64,000 bases of DNA. Origin: Thermoplasmata archaeon. GTDB taxonomy: Archaea; Thermoplasmatota; Thermoplasmata; Thermoplasmatales; Thermoplasmataceae. Under the pieces are notes generated by a model that was given only the letters and a program-made list of their open reading frames with translations, ran no database searches and was not told the DNA's origin. Shown here one piece after another: positions 25,830-35,085 of this stretch (its first letter is position 1; each line of letters begins with the position of its first letter). The translations under genes were made by a program, and so were the position numbers. Location: positions 26,708-90,707 of the forward strand of contig JAJZXP010000387.1 of the NCBI GenBank assembly GCA_021806345.1, given 5' to 3'.

Positions 25830-27151
25830 TGATTAAGAAAAGAGCATATGGCATTCTTTTCGTACTGTTCCTGGGATTGATAGAGTCCTTTATTTATGAT
25901 TTGTATGGTTATCAGATTCTAACATTCTTTTTCCTGACAGCTATTCTGATTATTGGCGCTGATATATGGATATTAAATCATTCCACTTTCAAGTCCATAC
26001 GTAATCTTGAAGTTAAGAGGAGGATGGAAAGAACTGAAATTAAAAAGGGGGATTCTGTTAAGGTTGAGCTTATAATCCACAATCCAAATGTAAGAACTGT
26101 TGAATTCGAATACTTTGACACCCTTGCTGATATTTTCACCCTGAGTGGAAAATATAGCGGTCGCGAAGTCATTAAGGCAAAATCAACGTTAACATTAGAG
26201 TACAGCATATCACCAGAGGCAATAGGCAAATACAAAGTTGGCCCGCTTAAAATTATAGCCAATGACGGTCTTGGCCTGGCATATATTGAGTTCGTAGCTA
26301 ATCAAGTGGAAACAGTAAGAATTGGCCCCTCCTCAAAGGATACATACATGCAGAGGAGTGAACGGCTGAGCAATGTACTTTTCATGAACGGAATCCACAT
26401 TTCCAAAAAGGCAGGTTTAGGGTATAACTTTTTCGGGCTAAGGGCTTACAACGAGTCAGATGAAATGAGACGAGTCGCATGGAACAGATACAATATCTAT
26501 GGAAATGAAGAATTATTCGTGAAGGAATTCGAAGAAGAAAGGCAAATAGATGTGATAATAGTTCTCGACTATAGCATTGGCTCAAATTTAGGATTTGGGG
26601 GGAAGAGAATATTCGATTTTATGGTCACAACATCCATTAATGCAACCTATACTATACTAAAGAATCAAGATAGAGTTGGATTTGTAATCATTTCCAGTGA
26701 AATAGAGATATACATTAAGCCATCTTCAAGAAATGAAGCAATCAACACATTACAGAGAACAGTATCAGACATCAGGCCATCAGGAACATTTAATATTGGT
26801 ATTGCAAATAATTTCATAAGGAAGAACATCAAGAAAAATGCAATGATATTCATGTTACTGTCTCCCAATTCAGCTAAGGATGTAGCGACTTTAACGCCAT
26901 CTGACTTAAGAATGGATAAACAGGAATATGTGTACGTGATAAGCTCTAGATCATTTTACAATATCCCTTCAGATCGAAATATAGAATTGCTTGGGCATTC
27001 ACTGTTGGACAGTGAGGATAAAACCATAAGTACAAACGTTAAATTCTTCAGAAAATTTGGACTCGTTGCAAGATTTGTAAAAAGCGAGACGACCCTTCCT
27101 GTATTATTAACAGATTATGCAAATGGAAGGGATGCAAATAGGGGTGCGTGA
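25829..27151 (+). CDS. DUF58 (vWA-like) membrane-associated protein
   Basis: 440 residues. Two N-terminal membrane helices (about residues 7-22 and 32-48), a beta-sandwich (50-170), then the DUF58 core GLRAYNESDEMRRVAWNRYN followed by a vWA-like fold. The metal site is DYSIGS, a variant of DxSxS with one extra residue, so metal binding may be weakened; VGFVIISSE and the later SPNSAKD fit the remaining strands. Known partner of MoxR ATPases, usually a cytosolic domain tethered to the membrane. Upstream SD is GAGGTG. The next gene begins immediately after its stop. Confidence 0.9.
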   Translation: MIKKRAYGILFVLFLGLIESFIYDLYGYQILTFFFLTAILIIGADIWILNHSTFKSIRNLEVKRRMERTEIKKGDSVKVELIIHNPNVRTVEFEYFDTLADIFTLSGKYSGREVIKAKSTLTLEYSISPEAIGKYKVGPLKIIANDGLGLAYIEFVANQVETVRIGPSSKDTYMQRSERLSNVLFMNGIHISKKAGLGYNFFGLRAYNESDEMRRVAWNRYNIYGNEELFVKEFEEERQIDVIIVLDYSIGSNLGFGGKRIFDFMVTTSINATYTILKNQDRVGFVIISSEIEIYIKPSSRNEAINTLQRTVSDIRPSGTFNIGIANNFIRKNIKKNAMIFMLLSPNSAKDVATLTPSDLRMDKQEYVYVISSRSFYNIPSDRNIELLGHSLLDSEDKTISTNVKFFRKFGLVARFVKSETTLPVLLTDYANGRDANRGA

Positions 27152-28027
27152 ATGGACCGAACGGATATTATCGTTGGCATCTCGAATTTTTTAATAATGC
27201 TGCCTGCAATTGTCACATTTATTTATCTTGAACCCGCAGAGTCTCCCTACTGGGCCAGTTGGTACCCCGTCTTTTTCATAATCCCTTTTGTAAAATATTT
27301 CTCCCCAAGAGATTTCAGGAAGAATGTCTACCCATTGACCATAATTGCTTTCGTATTGTATGTAATGGCATCAGATGTTAGAACAATATTTAAGAAAAAA
27401 TTCTTTCTATCCAGTCTTTTTGTTCTGGCGGTTAATCAAAATAATGTCAGTACTGTATTATTAACTGTCACCACTGCAATAGTCTTCGTATTTATTGTTG
27501 AAGGTATTTTGTCCAAAAAAACAGAAAGGACAGTGTATTATATGTTTCTCTCGATCACGTCAACAGTCTATTTTCTCTCAGCACTTAATATCTCTAAGTT
27601 AGCTAATTTACCATTCATGGAAGCTTTTGATTACACGTCAATCCTGCTTTACTACAATGTGTATCTCCTGATATTCAAGGGATATGAATTCTTAACGCTT
27701 CTAATATCGCCCTCATTTTTTGTAGTAAATATACTCATAATAACATCAGTGTTTTCAATTATTGGGCTCATATTCAATCTCTCAGTGATTGAAAAGAATA
27801 ACAGAACTAAGAGACTTGATGCAATCGCTTACCCAATTATGATCGGTGGAATCGCAGCTTTCATTCTCTCTTATTTGCTGGAATACCTCCCTTATAGCAT
27901 TTATTCCATATTTTTCACGACGATTATTGTTATTGTTTTTATGTTCTTAATAAGACTTTCGGACAGAAAAGACAATTACCCACTCAATCTTATGGGATCT
28001 GAAATTAATGGAGAAAATGACAATTGA
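27152..28027 (+). CDS. Polytopic membrane protein of the MoxR operon (291 aa)
   Basis: Unrecognised; about eight to nine hydrophobic segments (for example VGISNFLIMLPAIVTFIYL, VLLTVTTAIVFVFIVEGIL and IYSIFFTTIIVIVFMFLI) with short charged loops. No transporter signature. It could be the membrane base of the complex, in the position where other MoxR clusters carry multi-helix proteins. Its last 20 bases overlap the start of the amidohydrolase at 28008. Confidence 0.65.
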   Translation: MDRTDIIVGISNFLIMLPAIVTFIYLEPAESPYWASWYPVFFIIPFVKYFSPRDFRKNVYPLTIIAFVLYVMASDVRTIFKKKFFLSSLFVLAVNQNNVSTVLLTVTTAIVFVFIVEGILSKKTERTVYYMFLSITSTVYFLSALNISKLANLPFMEAFDYTSILLYYNVYLLIFKGYEFLTLLISPSFFVVNILIITSVFSIIGLIFNLSVIEKNNRTKRLDAIAYPIMIGGIAAFILSYLLEYLPYSIYSIFFTTIIVIVFMFLIRLSDRKDNYPLNLMGSEINGENDN

Positions 28028-29273
28028 AAATGTTATGCTATTCAATAACGAAACATATTCCTTCAATAATTCAGATATAACGGTAGAAAAAGGCATTATT
28101 AAAAAAATAGAACCAAATGGAAATCCAAATTCTAATTTATTTGCAGTTCCGGGTTTCATAAACACTCATTCACATGTAGCGATGAGTAGGTTCAGGGGGC
28201 TCCTCGACGATATGGATCTGAACCATTTTCTTGAAAAAACATTCAAACTTGACGAATCGAGAAGTGAGAAAGATATGTACCACTCAACTTTGTGTGGTAT
28301 CTATGAAATGTTGAATAACGGAATCACATCTTTCTTTGACCTGTATTATGGCGAAGACGTAATATACAAAGCATGCGAGTCTATGAATATCAGATCTTTT
28401 CTATCATGGAACACACTGGATAAGCAATTCTCAACACAAAAAGGAGAACCTCTTGATAATGCAAGAAATTTCATAAGGGAGCATAAGGGAAAGAATACAA
28501 TCATATACCCATCCGTTGGAATTCAGGGGGTTTACGTAGCCTCAGAGGAAACAATAAAGGCGGCTAACGAAATTTCGGAAAAAGAAAATACATTGCTCCA
28601 TATGCATGTTTCAGAAACCAGAAAAGAGGTATATAATTGCCTGGAAAAAACAGGAAAGAGACCGGTTGAATATCTTTCTGATTTAGAAGTACTTTCGAAT
28701 AGATTTAATGCTGCACACTGTGTTTGGCTAACAACAAGGGAGATCGCATTACTCGGGAAGTCTCAATCAAATATTTCGTGGAATTCTGTGAGTAATTTCA
28801 AGCTCGGGACCGGTGGAATACCGCCTGTACCTGAATTGATATCAGCTGGTGCCAATGTCACCATTGGGACGGATAGCAATGGAAGCAACAATGGACTCAA
28901 TTTATTGGAGACGGCAAAACTTGGTTCAATCAGCATAAAAAATCAACGGTGGGATGCCTCACACATAAAAGCAGTCGAATCGTTTAACATGCTTACGAAG
29001 AATGGGGGAAGAGCTACCGGGGTTAATAAACTGGGCATATTAGTAGAGGGAGCACCTGCCGACTTGAATATTATTGATTCCAATCATCACTCCATTCAGG
29101 GAAACAATCCCGAGAACTTTATAAATCATTTAGTCTACAGCATGAATACTTCAGCCATAAGAGACACTATAGTTGCAGGGAAGTACATCAAAAAAGGCTT
29201 TAAGATGTCATCGGAGTTAGAGGACAAGTACGAAGAATCATTAAAAATCTTAAAAGAAGAGTTCAGAATCTGA
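28008..29273 (+). CDS. MTA/SAH deaminase-type amidohydrolase
   Basis: Metal-dependent hydrolase of the TrzN/AtzA/MtaD group, 421 residues; related enzymes deaminate 5'-methylthioadenosine and S-adenosylhomocysteine. N-terminal metal ligands NTHSHVAMSRFRG (HxH), then HMHVSETRKE (His, Glu), AAHCVWLT (His), and the Asp in TIGTDSNGSNN. The family's NLKLGSG-like motif appears as SNFKLGTGG with loop PPVPEL. It is transcribed from the MoxR operon by overlap, but the function looks unrelated. Substrate not fixed; other nucleoside or guanine deaminases share these ligands. Confidence 0.88.
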   Translation: MEKMTIENVMLFNNETYSFNNSDITVEKGIIKKIEPNGNPNSNLFAVPGFINTHSHVAMSRFRGLLDDMDLNHFLEKTFKLDESRSEKDMYHSTLCGIYEMLNNGITSFFDLYYGEDVIYKACESMNIRSFLSWNTLDKQFSTQKGEPLDNARNFIREHKGKNTIIYPSVGIQGVYVASEETIKAANEISEKENTLLHMHVSETRKEVYNCLEKTGKRPVEYLSDLEVLSNRFNAAHCVWLTTREIALLGKSQSNISWNSVSNFKLGTGGIPPVPELISAGANVTIGTDSNGSNNGLNLLETAKLGSISIKNQRWDASHIKAVESFNMLTKNGGRATGVNKLGILVEGAPADLNIIDSNHHSIQGNNPENFINHLVYSMNTSAIRDTIVAGKYIKKGFKMSSELEDKYEESLKILKEEFRI

Positions 29274-30738
29274 TTTTATAACTTTGCAACCAGCTTAAAT
29301 CACTCAAGTACAATTTTCTTATATCATCGAGTCCGTAAAACATAAGGGCAAGCCTTTCCAAACCAAGACCCCATGCTATAACGTTATGCTTTAATCCCAA
29401 TGTTTTCGTAACTTCAGGTCTTACGATTCCACTTCCACCCATTTCAACTTCCCTGCCATTTATCTTGACTATCACATCTAAACTCGGTTCTGTATAAGGG
29501 TAATATGATGGAATTAGTTCTATGTCGTCAAATCCCAACCTTGAATAGAAGTTTGTGAGGTACCATTTTAAGGTGGATAGATTAGCATTTTTCGAATGTA
29601 TTGCACCCTCAACTTGATAAAATTCCGCCAGATGCTTCCAGTCAACACTTTCATGTCTGAATACCTTATCAACGGAAAAAACGGCAATTTCTTTATCCTT
29701 GTTTTGGTGCAAGGCTCTGATTGTACTTGCAGTAGTATGGGTTCGGAGAAGAGGTTTCAGCGCTTCCTCCATAGACCATTTATATCCCCATCCACTGTAT
29801 TTTCCAATTCCTTTTTCATGGGTTTTTCCAATTTTCTTGAATAGTTCCACTTCATCTGACGATGGTTCAACATTTACTCCTTTCAGGAAAAATGTGTCCT
29901 GCATATCTCTTGCCGGGTGATCCTGTGGAATAAAGAGGGCGTCCATATTCCAACCAGTAAGTTCTATGAAGTCATCTTTCAGTTCAGTAAATCCCATGCT
30001 AAGAAAGATTTCCCTCACCTGATCTATCAGAACAGTGAGTGGGTGCAATCCATTTCTTGAAATTATTTTACCCGGAAGTTTAACATCATATTCTCTAAAT
30101 TTTTTACTCCTCCATGTGCCGTCCTTCAGCATTTCCGGAGTTAGATTTCCAACAGTAGCCTCATCTTCCACATTTTCAGACACCTCAACTCCATCCTTGG
30201 TGACATTTAAAATTCGAACTCTCTTCACCTTTCGCTCTAGCAGACCTTTTCGGTGAGTGAGGTTTTCAAGTTGTGTTGTCTCTTCTTTATTGAATTTGTC
30301 TATACCCCTTTCTATTTTAGCAAGTACTTTTTGTCGGATCTCTATCTCTTCAACAATTTTATTATCAACAACACCTTTGACTTCCCCGTTGATCGGTTTT
30401 ATTCCAAATTTTGCGACTTGAGATAATGCAATCTTTCCATTTTCTGATCCCATGATCTCCATTATATTTTTAACATTTAATGTTTCATCTGCTGCAAGAA
30501 TTTTAACAAGCTTCAATTCCGGAAGGCCTTCTCTCAGGAAATCTTTCCCCTCTTTCCCCAAATAGTATTTCTCTGTTTCCAAAGTCGAAATTTCAACAAG
30601 TCCTTTCTTTTCTAACCATGAAATTGCTCCCCTGAGGTTATCGACCGAGAAGGAACCGGGAGAAAGATCATCTTCCTGCATCTCGCTACCTTCAACCAAC
30701 TGCTTTAGAACAAATAATTCCTGAGGACTTAATTCCAC
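29263..30738 (-). CDS. pheS: Phenylalanine-tRNA ligase alpha subunit
   Basis: Class II aminoacyl-tRNA synthetase, archaeal/eukaryotic-type alpha chain, 491 residues. N-terminal winged-helix domains (residues 1-200), then the catalytic core: motif 2 FRHESVDWKHLAEFYQ, motif 3 region GGSGIVRPEVTK and AWGLGLERLALMFYG. The ATG at 30738 gives the normal start MELSPQEL. The beta subunit PheT is not in the window, so the subunits are unlinked. Its end overlaps the amidohydrolase end by 11 bases. Confidence 0.96.
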   Translation of the reverse strand: MELSPQELFVLKQLVEGSEMQEDDLSPGSFSVDNLRGAISWLEKKGLVEISTLETEKYYLGKEGKDFLREGLPELKLVKILAADETLNVKNIMEIMGSENGKIALSQVAKFGIKPINGEVKGVVDNKIVEEIEIRQKVLAKIERGIDKFNKEETTQLENLTHRKGLLERKVKRVRILNVTKDGVEVSENVEDEATVGNLTPEMLKDGTWRSKKFREYDVKLPGKIISRNGLHPLTVLIDQVREIFLSMGFTELKDDFIELTGWNMDALFIPQDHPARDMQDTFFLKGVNVEPSSDEVELFKKIGKTHEKGIGKYSGWGYKWSMEEALKPLLRTHTTASTIRALHQNKDKEIAVFSVDKVFRHESVDWKHLAEFYQVEGAIHSKNANLSTLKWYLTNFYSRLGFDDIELIPSYYPYTEPSLDVIVKINGREVEMGGSGIVRPEVTKTLGLKHNVIAWGLGLERLALMFYGLDDIRKLYLSDLSWLQSYKIRF

Positions 30739-30823
30739 ATAGGGAAATATGTTAACATAATAAGAATTTTACCAAAAGGAGCAGAATAACAAAATTTCTT
30801 ATCACCATTGACATAATGTTCCA

Positions 30824-31570
30824 TTGAGAGAACTTGAAGTTGAAAGGGGGATTTATTTCACAGATCTATATTGCATTTATCTATCTGAAATTTCAACTGC
30901 AATCATCTCCGATCTCCATCTGGGATTCGAAGAAGAAATGAATTTAAATGGTTTATTCCTGCCAAAACTGCAAAGAGATCATGTAGAGGGAATGGTAGAA
31001 AAAATCATAGATAGATATGATCCAGAAAAGCTAGTAATTAATGGAGATTTCAAGCAGGAATTTAGAAAGAATCTTCCTCAGGAATGGGATGATGTTATTC
31101 ACTTTATAGATAGATTTAAGGATACCACAGAACTTGTATTTGTGAGGGGAAACCATGATAATTATCTGCAGGCTATCCTGAGCAGAAGAGGGATTACTCA
31201 GATGGACTCTTACGAGGATGAAAATTATTTTATTTACCACGGTGACAGAGACCTCAAGTTGAAGAAATTTACGATACTCGGACACGAACATCCATCTGTA
31301 GTTATCAGGGACAAAGTAGGGGGAGTGTATAAGGTTCCAGCCTTCGTATATTCTGGCACTCATAGATTGGCAATCACTCCGGCAATGAGTTTTTTCTCAT
31401 CAGGAACAGATGTAACCCAGTCTCTGCTGAGTGAAGAACACTTCACACCTGTTTTGCGATCTGTAAAGGATAAAAATTTTAGGATTTTTGGGATAACAGA
31501 TGATTTCGGTCTCGTTGACTTTGGGCGTTTAGAGGATCTTCAGTCTGTGAATCGCCCCCCTCTTCGGTGA
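30824..31570 (+). CDS. Archaeal SbcD/Mre11-related metallophosphoesterase
   Basis: Calcineurin-like phosphoesterase, 248 residues. Metal motifs: ISDLHLGFEEE (DxH), VINGDFKQ (GDxx, with Phe in place of the usual Leu), FVRGNHDNYLQ (GNHD) and LGHEHPSV (GHxH). The short form without a DNA-binding capping domain matches the archaeal ICC-like/SbcD-related group, of unknown substrate. The start is TTG at 30824, since the nearby ATG at 30816 runs into a stop after three codons. Its last 92 bases overlap the end of the convergent HemA gene. Confidence 0.88.
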   Translation: MRELEVERGIYFTDLYCIYLSEISTAIISDLHLGFEEEMNLNGLFLPKLQRDHVEGMVEKIIDRYDPEKLVINGDFKQEFRKNLPQEWDDVIHFIDRFKDTTELVFVRGNHDNYLQAILSRRGITQMDSYEDENYFIYHGDRDLKLKKFTILGHEHPSVVIRDKVGGVYKVPAFVYSGTHRLAITPAMSFFSSGTDVTQSLLSEEHFTPVLRSVKDKNFRIFGITDDFGLVDFGRLEDLQSVNRPPLR

Positions 31571-32744
31571 ATTTCCCAGCGGATTCTAAGTAATTTCTTA
31601 GACTCTCTACCTTATTCTCTCTAATTAATTTTTTAAGGGTAAGGATTTCTGGAGCCATTATCTTGCTAATCAATGAATTTCCCAAGAGTTCGGCCGCATT
31701 TTCGTTGGAAATTCCAGAGTCAAGATTTTTATTGTATCTTTCTAGTTCTTCAATTAATATGTCCCTGGACTTACTATACCTGGCTGTGATATATCCTTCT
31801 ATCTCTCCTTCTGCTAACTTTGAATAAATTTTTTCTATCTCCTTCTCAATAATCTCTTCTGCAACTTCTATATCCCGTTCCTTTCTTTTTTTATTCTCTT
31901 GAAGAATCTGATTTGCCATATCGAGGTTAATGAGTTCCACTTTCTGGTTGCTGTAACTTTCTTCAATATTCCTAGGATTCGAAATATCGATGAGAAGGAT
32001 TTTAGTTTCAAATTTCTCGATCATGTCTCGGTTAATCAAAGGAACCTTGGAACTTGTGGCAGTAATTAAAACATGGCACTCATTAGTGATTGCAGGGATA
32101 TCAAGGGTCTTTTTGAAATCGACATTAAATAATTGAGACAGCTCTAAGCCTGCTTCTTCGTTTCTACCGAATATCGTAATTTTTGCATTTTCTTTCTTTC
32201 GTAGATATTTCACAACTGTAGCTGCCATTTTACCCGTTCCGATAACTCCTATTTTTTTTCCCTTGATGAGGTTCCTCTTCTCGATCTGTTCGATCATTAT
32301 GGATGGAATTGAGACCTTTCCGTGAGAAATTTCTGTCGATTCCCTTACATTCTTTCCCACCTTTAAGGCTCTCTGAAACACCATTGAAATGAACTTGTCT
32401 GTTCTGCCTTGCTTCTGGGCCAGATCAAATGCATCCTTAATTTGTCTTAAAATTTCATTTTCCCCGACTGACATTGATTCCAATCCGGATGCAACTCTAA
32501 AAATATGCCTAATGGCATCTTCCCTTTCCATAAATTGATGTACAGGAAGTTCTTCCAGACCAAATTTAACATTCTCGTGATAGTATATTTCCAATCTGTT
32601 GCAAGTTCTCAGAATCACTCTCTTTTCAACACCTTTCAAAGATAAAATATTTTGAATCTGTTCATCTTCCATCAATAGGACTTTCTCTAGGATATTATCG
32701 GTCATTCTAAAATCCCATTTTATTATTTTAAGCTCAGAGTTCAT
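31479..32744 (-). CDS. hemA: Glutamyl-tRNA reductase
   Basis: First enzyme of the C5 route to tetrapyrroles; reduces glutamyl-tRNA to glutamate-1-semialdehyde with NADPH. 421 residues. Catalytic Cys48 in LRTCNRLEIYY, SMSVGENEILRQIKDAF of the catalytic domain (about 91-107), NADPH-binding GVIGTGKMAA (166-175), then a long helical dimerisation domain. The C-terminal 40 residues (EEGGDSQTEDP onward) are hydrophilic and probably disordered; they are encoded in the zone overlapping the phosphoesterase gene. HemL, HemB and HemC are not in the window. Confidence 0.95.
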   Translation of the reverse strand: MNSELKIIKWDFRMTDNILEKVLLMEDEQIQNILSLKGVEKRVILRTCNRLEIYYHENVKFGLEELPVHQFMEREDAIRHIFRVASGLESMSVGENEILRQIKDAFDLAQKQGRTDKFISMVFQRALKVGKNVRESTEISHGKVSIPSIMIEQIEKRNLIKGKKIGVIGTGKMAATVVKYLRKKENAKITIFGRNEEAGLELSQLFNVDFKKTLDIPAITNECHVLITATSSKVPLINRDMIEKFETKILLIDISNPRNIEESYSNQKVELINLDMANQILQENKKRKERDIEVAEEIIEKEIEKIYSKLAEGEIEGYITARYSKSRDILIEELERYNKNLDSGISNENAAELLGNSLISKIMAPEILTLKKLIRENKVESLRNYLESAGKFTEEGGDSQTEDPLNAQSQRDRNHLLSQKS

Positions 32745-32906
32745 TATTCATCTTCCCCCTCGAGACTAATGCCATGCCCCCATATTTCAACTATTAAAAT
32801 AAGCTTTATTAAAAACTTTGATCTTGTTATCAAAATTTATTACTATATAGTGAACTAAGAATTAAAAAATATAAGATATTTTTAATCAAGTAGGTATTAT
32901 GCCCCA

Positions 32907-34064
32907 TTGTTAGAAATTTTAGAACGGTTGCTAACTGAAGCAGAATATTTCAATCACATTGACAATCTTATAAGAAAAAAAATGCTCCAAATAAGCGGAA
33001 TTAAAGAAAAACGGGAGAGTAAAAATAAAATTAAAATCACTGAAGAAGAACAAATATTTGTTGAAGAAATGGCAAGGAACAGACTGAAGGCAAAATTAAA
33101 ATATTCAAGGTGGGATAAATTATTTCTGGATAGTTATTCCCTCTCATACTCCACTCCCGAAGAGGTTGCCAATTATCGTGCAAAATTGTTAAAAGGTAAG
33201 AAAATACTGGACGTCGGCTGTGGCGCGGGATTGCAGTCAATTATGCTATCTGAATATTCAAATGTAGTTGGATTTGACATAAGTAAGGAAAGAGTTCTTA
33301 TGGCAAGTTTAAACAACAGGGTATATGGCACTAGCGCAGTTTTTAAAGAAGGGAACGGTTTAGAACTAGAAATCGAACCTCAAGAATATGACTTAATTTT
33401 TTCCGATCCATTAAGGCCAAACGGATCAAAGGAACGGAAATTAGAGGAGCTGGAGCCAAATCCGCTGGAAATTATGAAGAAGTATGCCGGTGAAGTGGAA
33501 TCATTCGTATTTGATCTCCCCCCGTTTATGGATAAAGAAAAACTTTCACACATTCCCGGAGTACTGGAATATCTTTCCGTTGGAGGCAAATTGAGTCGGC
33601 TGACACTCTATTCCTCTAAAACAGAAGGTCGTTTATTAAGAGCAACAATTCTACCTTCTGAAGCCAGAATAGAATCTGATTCATCAGAAGTTCCAATTAC
33701 AACTGATAAAATTGGAAAATTTCTACTGGTACCCGATGATGCACTATTCTACTCCTCTCTTTACGGAAATTATTGCAACAAACTTGGAGTCGGTCTTTTA
33801 TGGACAGAGAAGAGAAAAGCAATTTTCTCAAGCGATTCCAAAATCGCTGGTTTTCTGGGCGAAACATATGAAACGATCGAAGTCTGCGATCAGAATAGGT
33901 TGCTAGAAAGTAATTTTCTAAGAGAATATGGAAAAGTATTTTTCAGGTATTCACCAGAAGATTACTATTTAGAAAAGAAAAAAATTGAGAAATCAATGCA
34001 TGGATCAGGAAATTTATATATATTCAAAAAAGGCTCACAACTCATACTCAGCAAGCGTGTTTAA
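32907..34064 (+). CDS. Class I SAM methyltransferase, THUMP-like family
   Basis: 385 residues. SAM-binding motif I is ILDVGCGAGLQS (about residues 97-108), followed by VVGFDIS. The motif FSDPLRPNGSKER with EELEPNPLEI after it matches the DPARR-type element of the methyltransferases with a THUMP-like C-terminal domain, some of which modify RNA. The substrate is unknown. The start is TTG at 32907: an ATG nine bases upstream runs into a stop. N-terminal 90 residues are helical and charged. The TTG start and weak upstream signals suggest low expression. Confidence 0.8.
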   Translation: MLEILERLLTEAEYFNHIDNLIRKKMLQISGIKEKRESKNKIKITEEEQIFVEEMARNRLKAKLKYSRWDKLFLDSYSLSYSTPEEVANYRAKLLKGKKILDVGCGAGLQSIMLSEYSNVVGFDISKERVLMASLNNRVYGTSAVFKEGNGLELEIEPQEYDLIFSDPLRPNGSKERKLEELEPNPLEIMKKYAGEVESFVFDLPPFMDKEKLSHIPGVLEYLSVGGKLSRLTLYSSKTEGRLLRATILPSEARIESDSSEVPITTDKIGKFLLVPDDALFYSSLYGNYCNKLGVGLLWTEKRKAIFSSDSKIAGFLGETYETIEVCDQNRLLESNFLREYGKVFFRYSPEDYYLEKKKIEKSMHGSGNLYIFKKGSQLILSKRV

Positions 34065-34111
34065 GGGAGGATTAAGGGACTATTAATAAAAGAGAATGAG
34101 ATTCCCAATTA

Positions 34112-34561
34112 ATGAACCGACAGGTTTTAAAGTATATTGCTACATTCTTTATCAGTTCGTTATTTCTTGCCATAATTTTTTCCCCCGTATCACCTGCATC
34201 AGGAGTTGTGGAAAAACAGCAATCAGTATCTGGAAAGGGCTATGTCGTTTTCACTTCAGAAGGTCTGCCTATTGGCAATAATTTTACTGTAGAGATTGAT
34301 AATAAAAATTTTACATCTGCAGGGTGTTACTTGAACATAAGTTTACCTTACGGGAACTACACGTTTGTAATTAAACTGCCATACGATTTCTCTTCCAACA
34401 TAACTAAGGGCCAAGTGACAATAACATCAATCACTTCTTACGAGCATTTTAGTATTCATTATCGATCTTATGATCTGGCATTAATTATATTTGCAACGAT
34501 TATTTCAAGTCTGATCGCAATTCTCATTGTTGTGGCATATTACATCAAATCCAATAGATAA
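34112..34561 (+). CDS. Small membrane-anchored surface protein (149 aa)
   Basis: Signal peptide at residues about 6-30 (YIATFFISSLFLAIIFSPVSPASG), an extracellular beta domain, and a C-terminal membrane helix (ALIIFATIISSLIAILIVVAYYI) with a short basic tail. The domain has the pattern VVFTSEGLPIGNNFTVEI ... LPYGNYTFVIKLP, a short repeat seen in many Thermoplasmata and Sulfolobus surface proteins. Several sequons (NFT, NIS, NYT, NIT) are present. It begins shortly after the methyltransferase gene. Function unknown; likely cell-surface. Confidence 0.7.
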   Translation: MNRQVLKYIATFFISSLFLAIIFSPVSPASGVVEKQQSVSGKGYVVFTSEGLPIGNNFTVEIDNKNFTSAGCYLNISLPYGNYTFVIKLPYDFSSNITKGQVTITSITSYEHFSIHYRSYDLALIIFATIISSLIAILIVVAYYIKSNR

Positions 34562-34855
34562 TATACGAAACATTTAACCGGTTTGGGTGTTCTCGCCCTT
34601 CCTTAACCTTTGTTCTTTTAATCAAGTGAATTGTAGGTTTCGCGCGAAACCAACATTATATCCCAAGATCGAAACGGAACTCAATGCTACAAAGTTTGGA
34701 AATTTGTACTTTCCCTCCACAACTTTAAGGAGTATGTTGGTCAAACCAAACAGTCATATCGCAAATTCTGTGACTCTCCTGCTTCTAGAATTGAAATAAA
34801 GGCATAAATAACCAAACTAATAAATAGTTTTTTTAAATACATACTACAGATTCGA
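34562..34855. other. 294-base spacer, possibly decayed coding sequence
   Basis: Between the surface protein and the 75-residue gene. It contains a 16-base GC-rich palindrome at 34636-34651. A plus-strand frame from about 34650 to the TAA near 34805 (TNIISQDRNG, then NFKEYVGQTKQSYRKFC) lacks a start and looks like the remains of a gene end, though I cannot identify it. The last 60 bases are A/T-rich and should hold the promoter of the gene at 34856 (TTTTTTTAAATAC about 20 bases upstream). Confidence 0.45.
34636..34651. repeat. 16-base perfect palindrome
   Basis: GGTTTCGCGCGAAACC is its own reverse complement and has a CGCGCG core in an otherwise A/T-rich region. Confidence 0.7.
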
Positions 34856-35083
34856 ATGAGGACTTACCTTAATGTAACTTTCTCCAGCGAGGGAGCAAAA
34901 CCATCTGAGATCATAAACAGATTGAGGTCTCTGGGGTTTAAACCCGTGATGGGTGATCACGACATGGTCTACGAATGGTCCAATGGCGCAACAGAAGAAG
35001 ATTCGGTTTGGTTTGCCGACAAAATTCAGGCCACTTTAGAAGGATTTAAAGTTTTGTTTCATATTGAAACAATTGATGAATAA
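34856..35083 (+). CDS. Conserved archaeal small protein (75 aa)
   Basis: Unknown function. Strand-helix-strand layout resembling a ferredoxin-like/ACT fold: TYLNVTFSS, helix AKPSEIINRLRSLGF, strand MVYEWSNG, helix EDSVWFADKIQATLEGF, strand KVLFHIETI. The two tryptophans and GDHD are its most distinctive features. Leaderless-looking start with an A/T box upstream. Its stop is two bases from the stop of the convergent Rpp21 gene. Confidence 0.7.
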   Translation: MRTYLNVTFSSEGAKPSEIINRLRSLGFKPVMGDHDMVYEWSNGATEEDSVWFADKIQATLEGFKVLFHIETIDE

Positions 35084-35085
35084 AT

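Noticed and set aside
34587..34799. 70-codon plus-strand frame
   Set aside because: No family match; a different frame in the same stretch looks more protein-like, and the region appears decayed.
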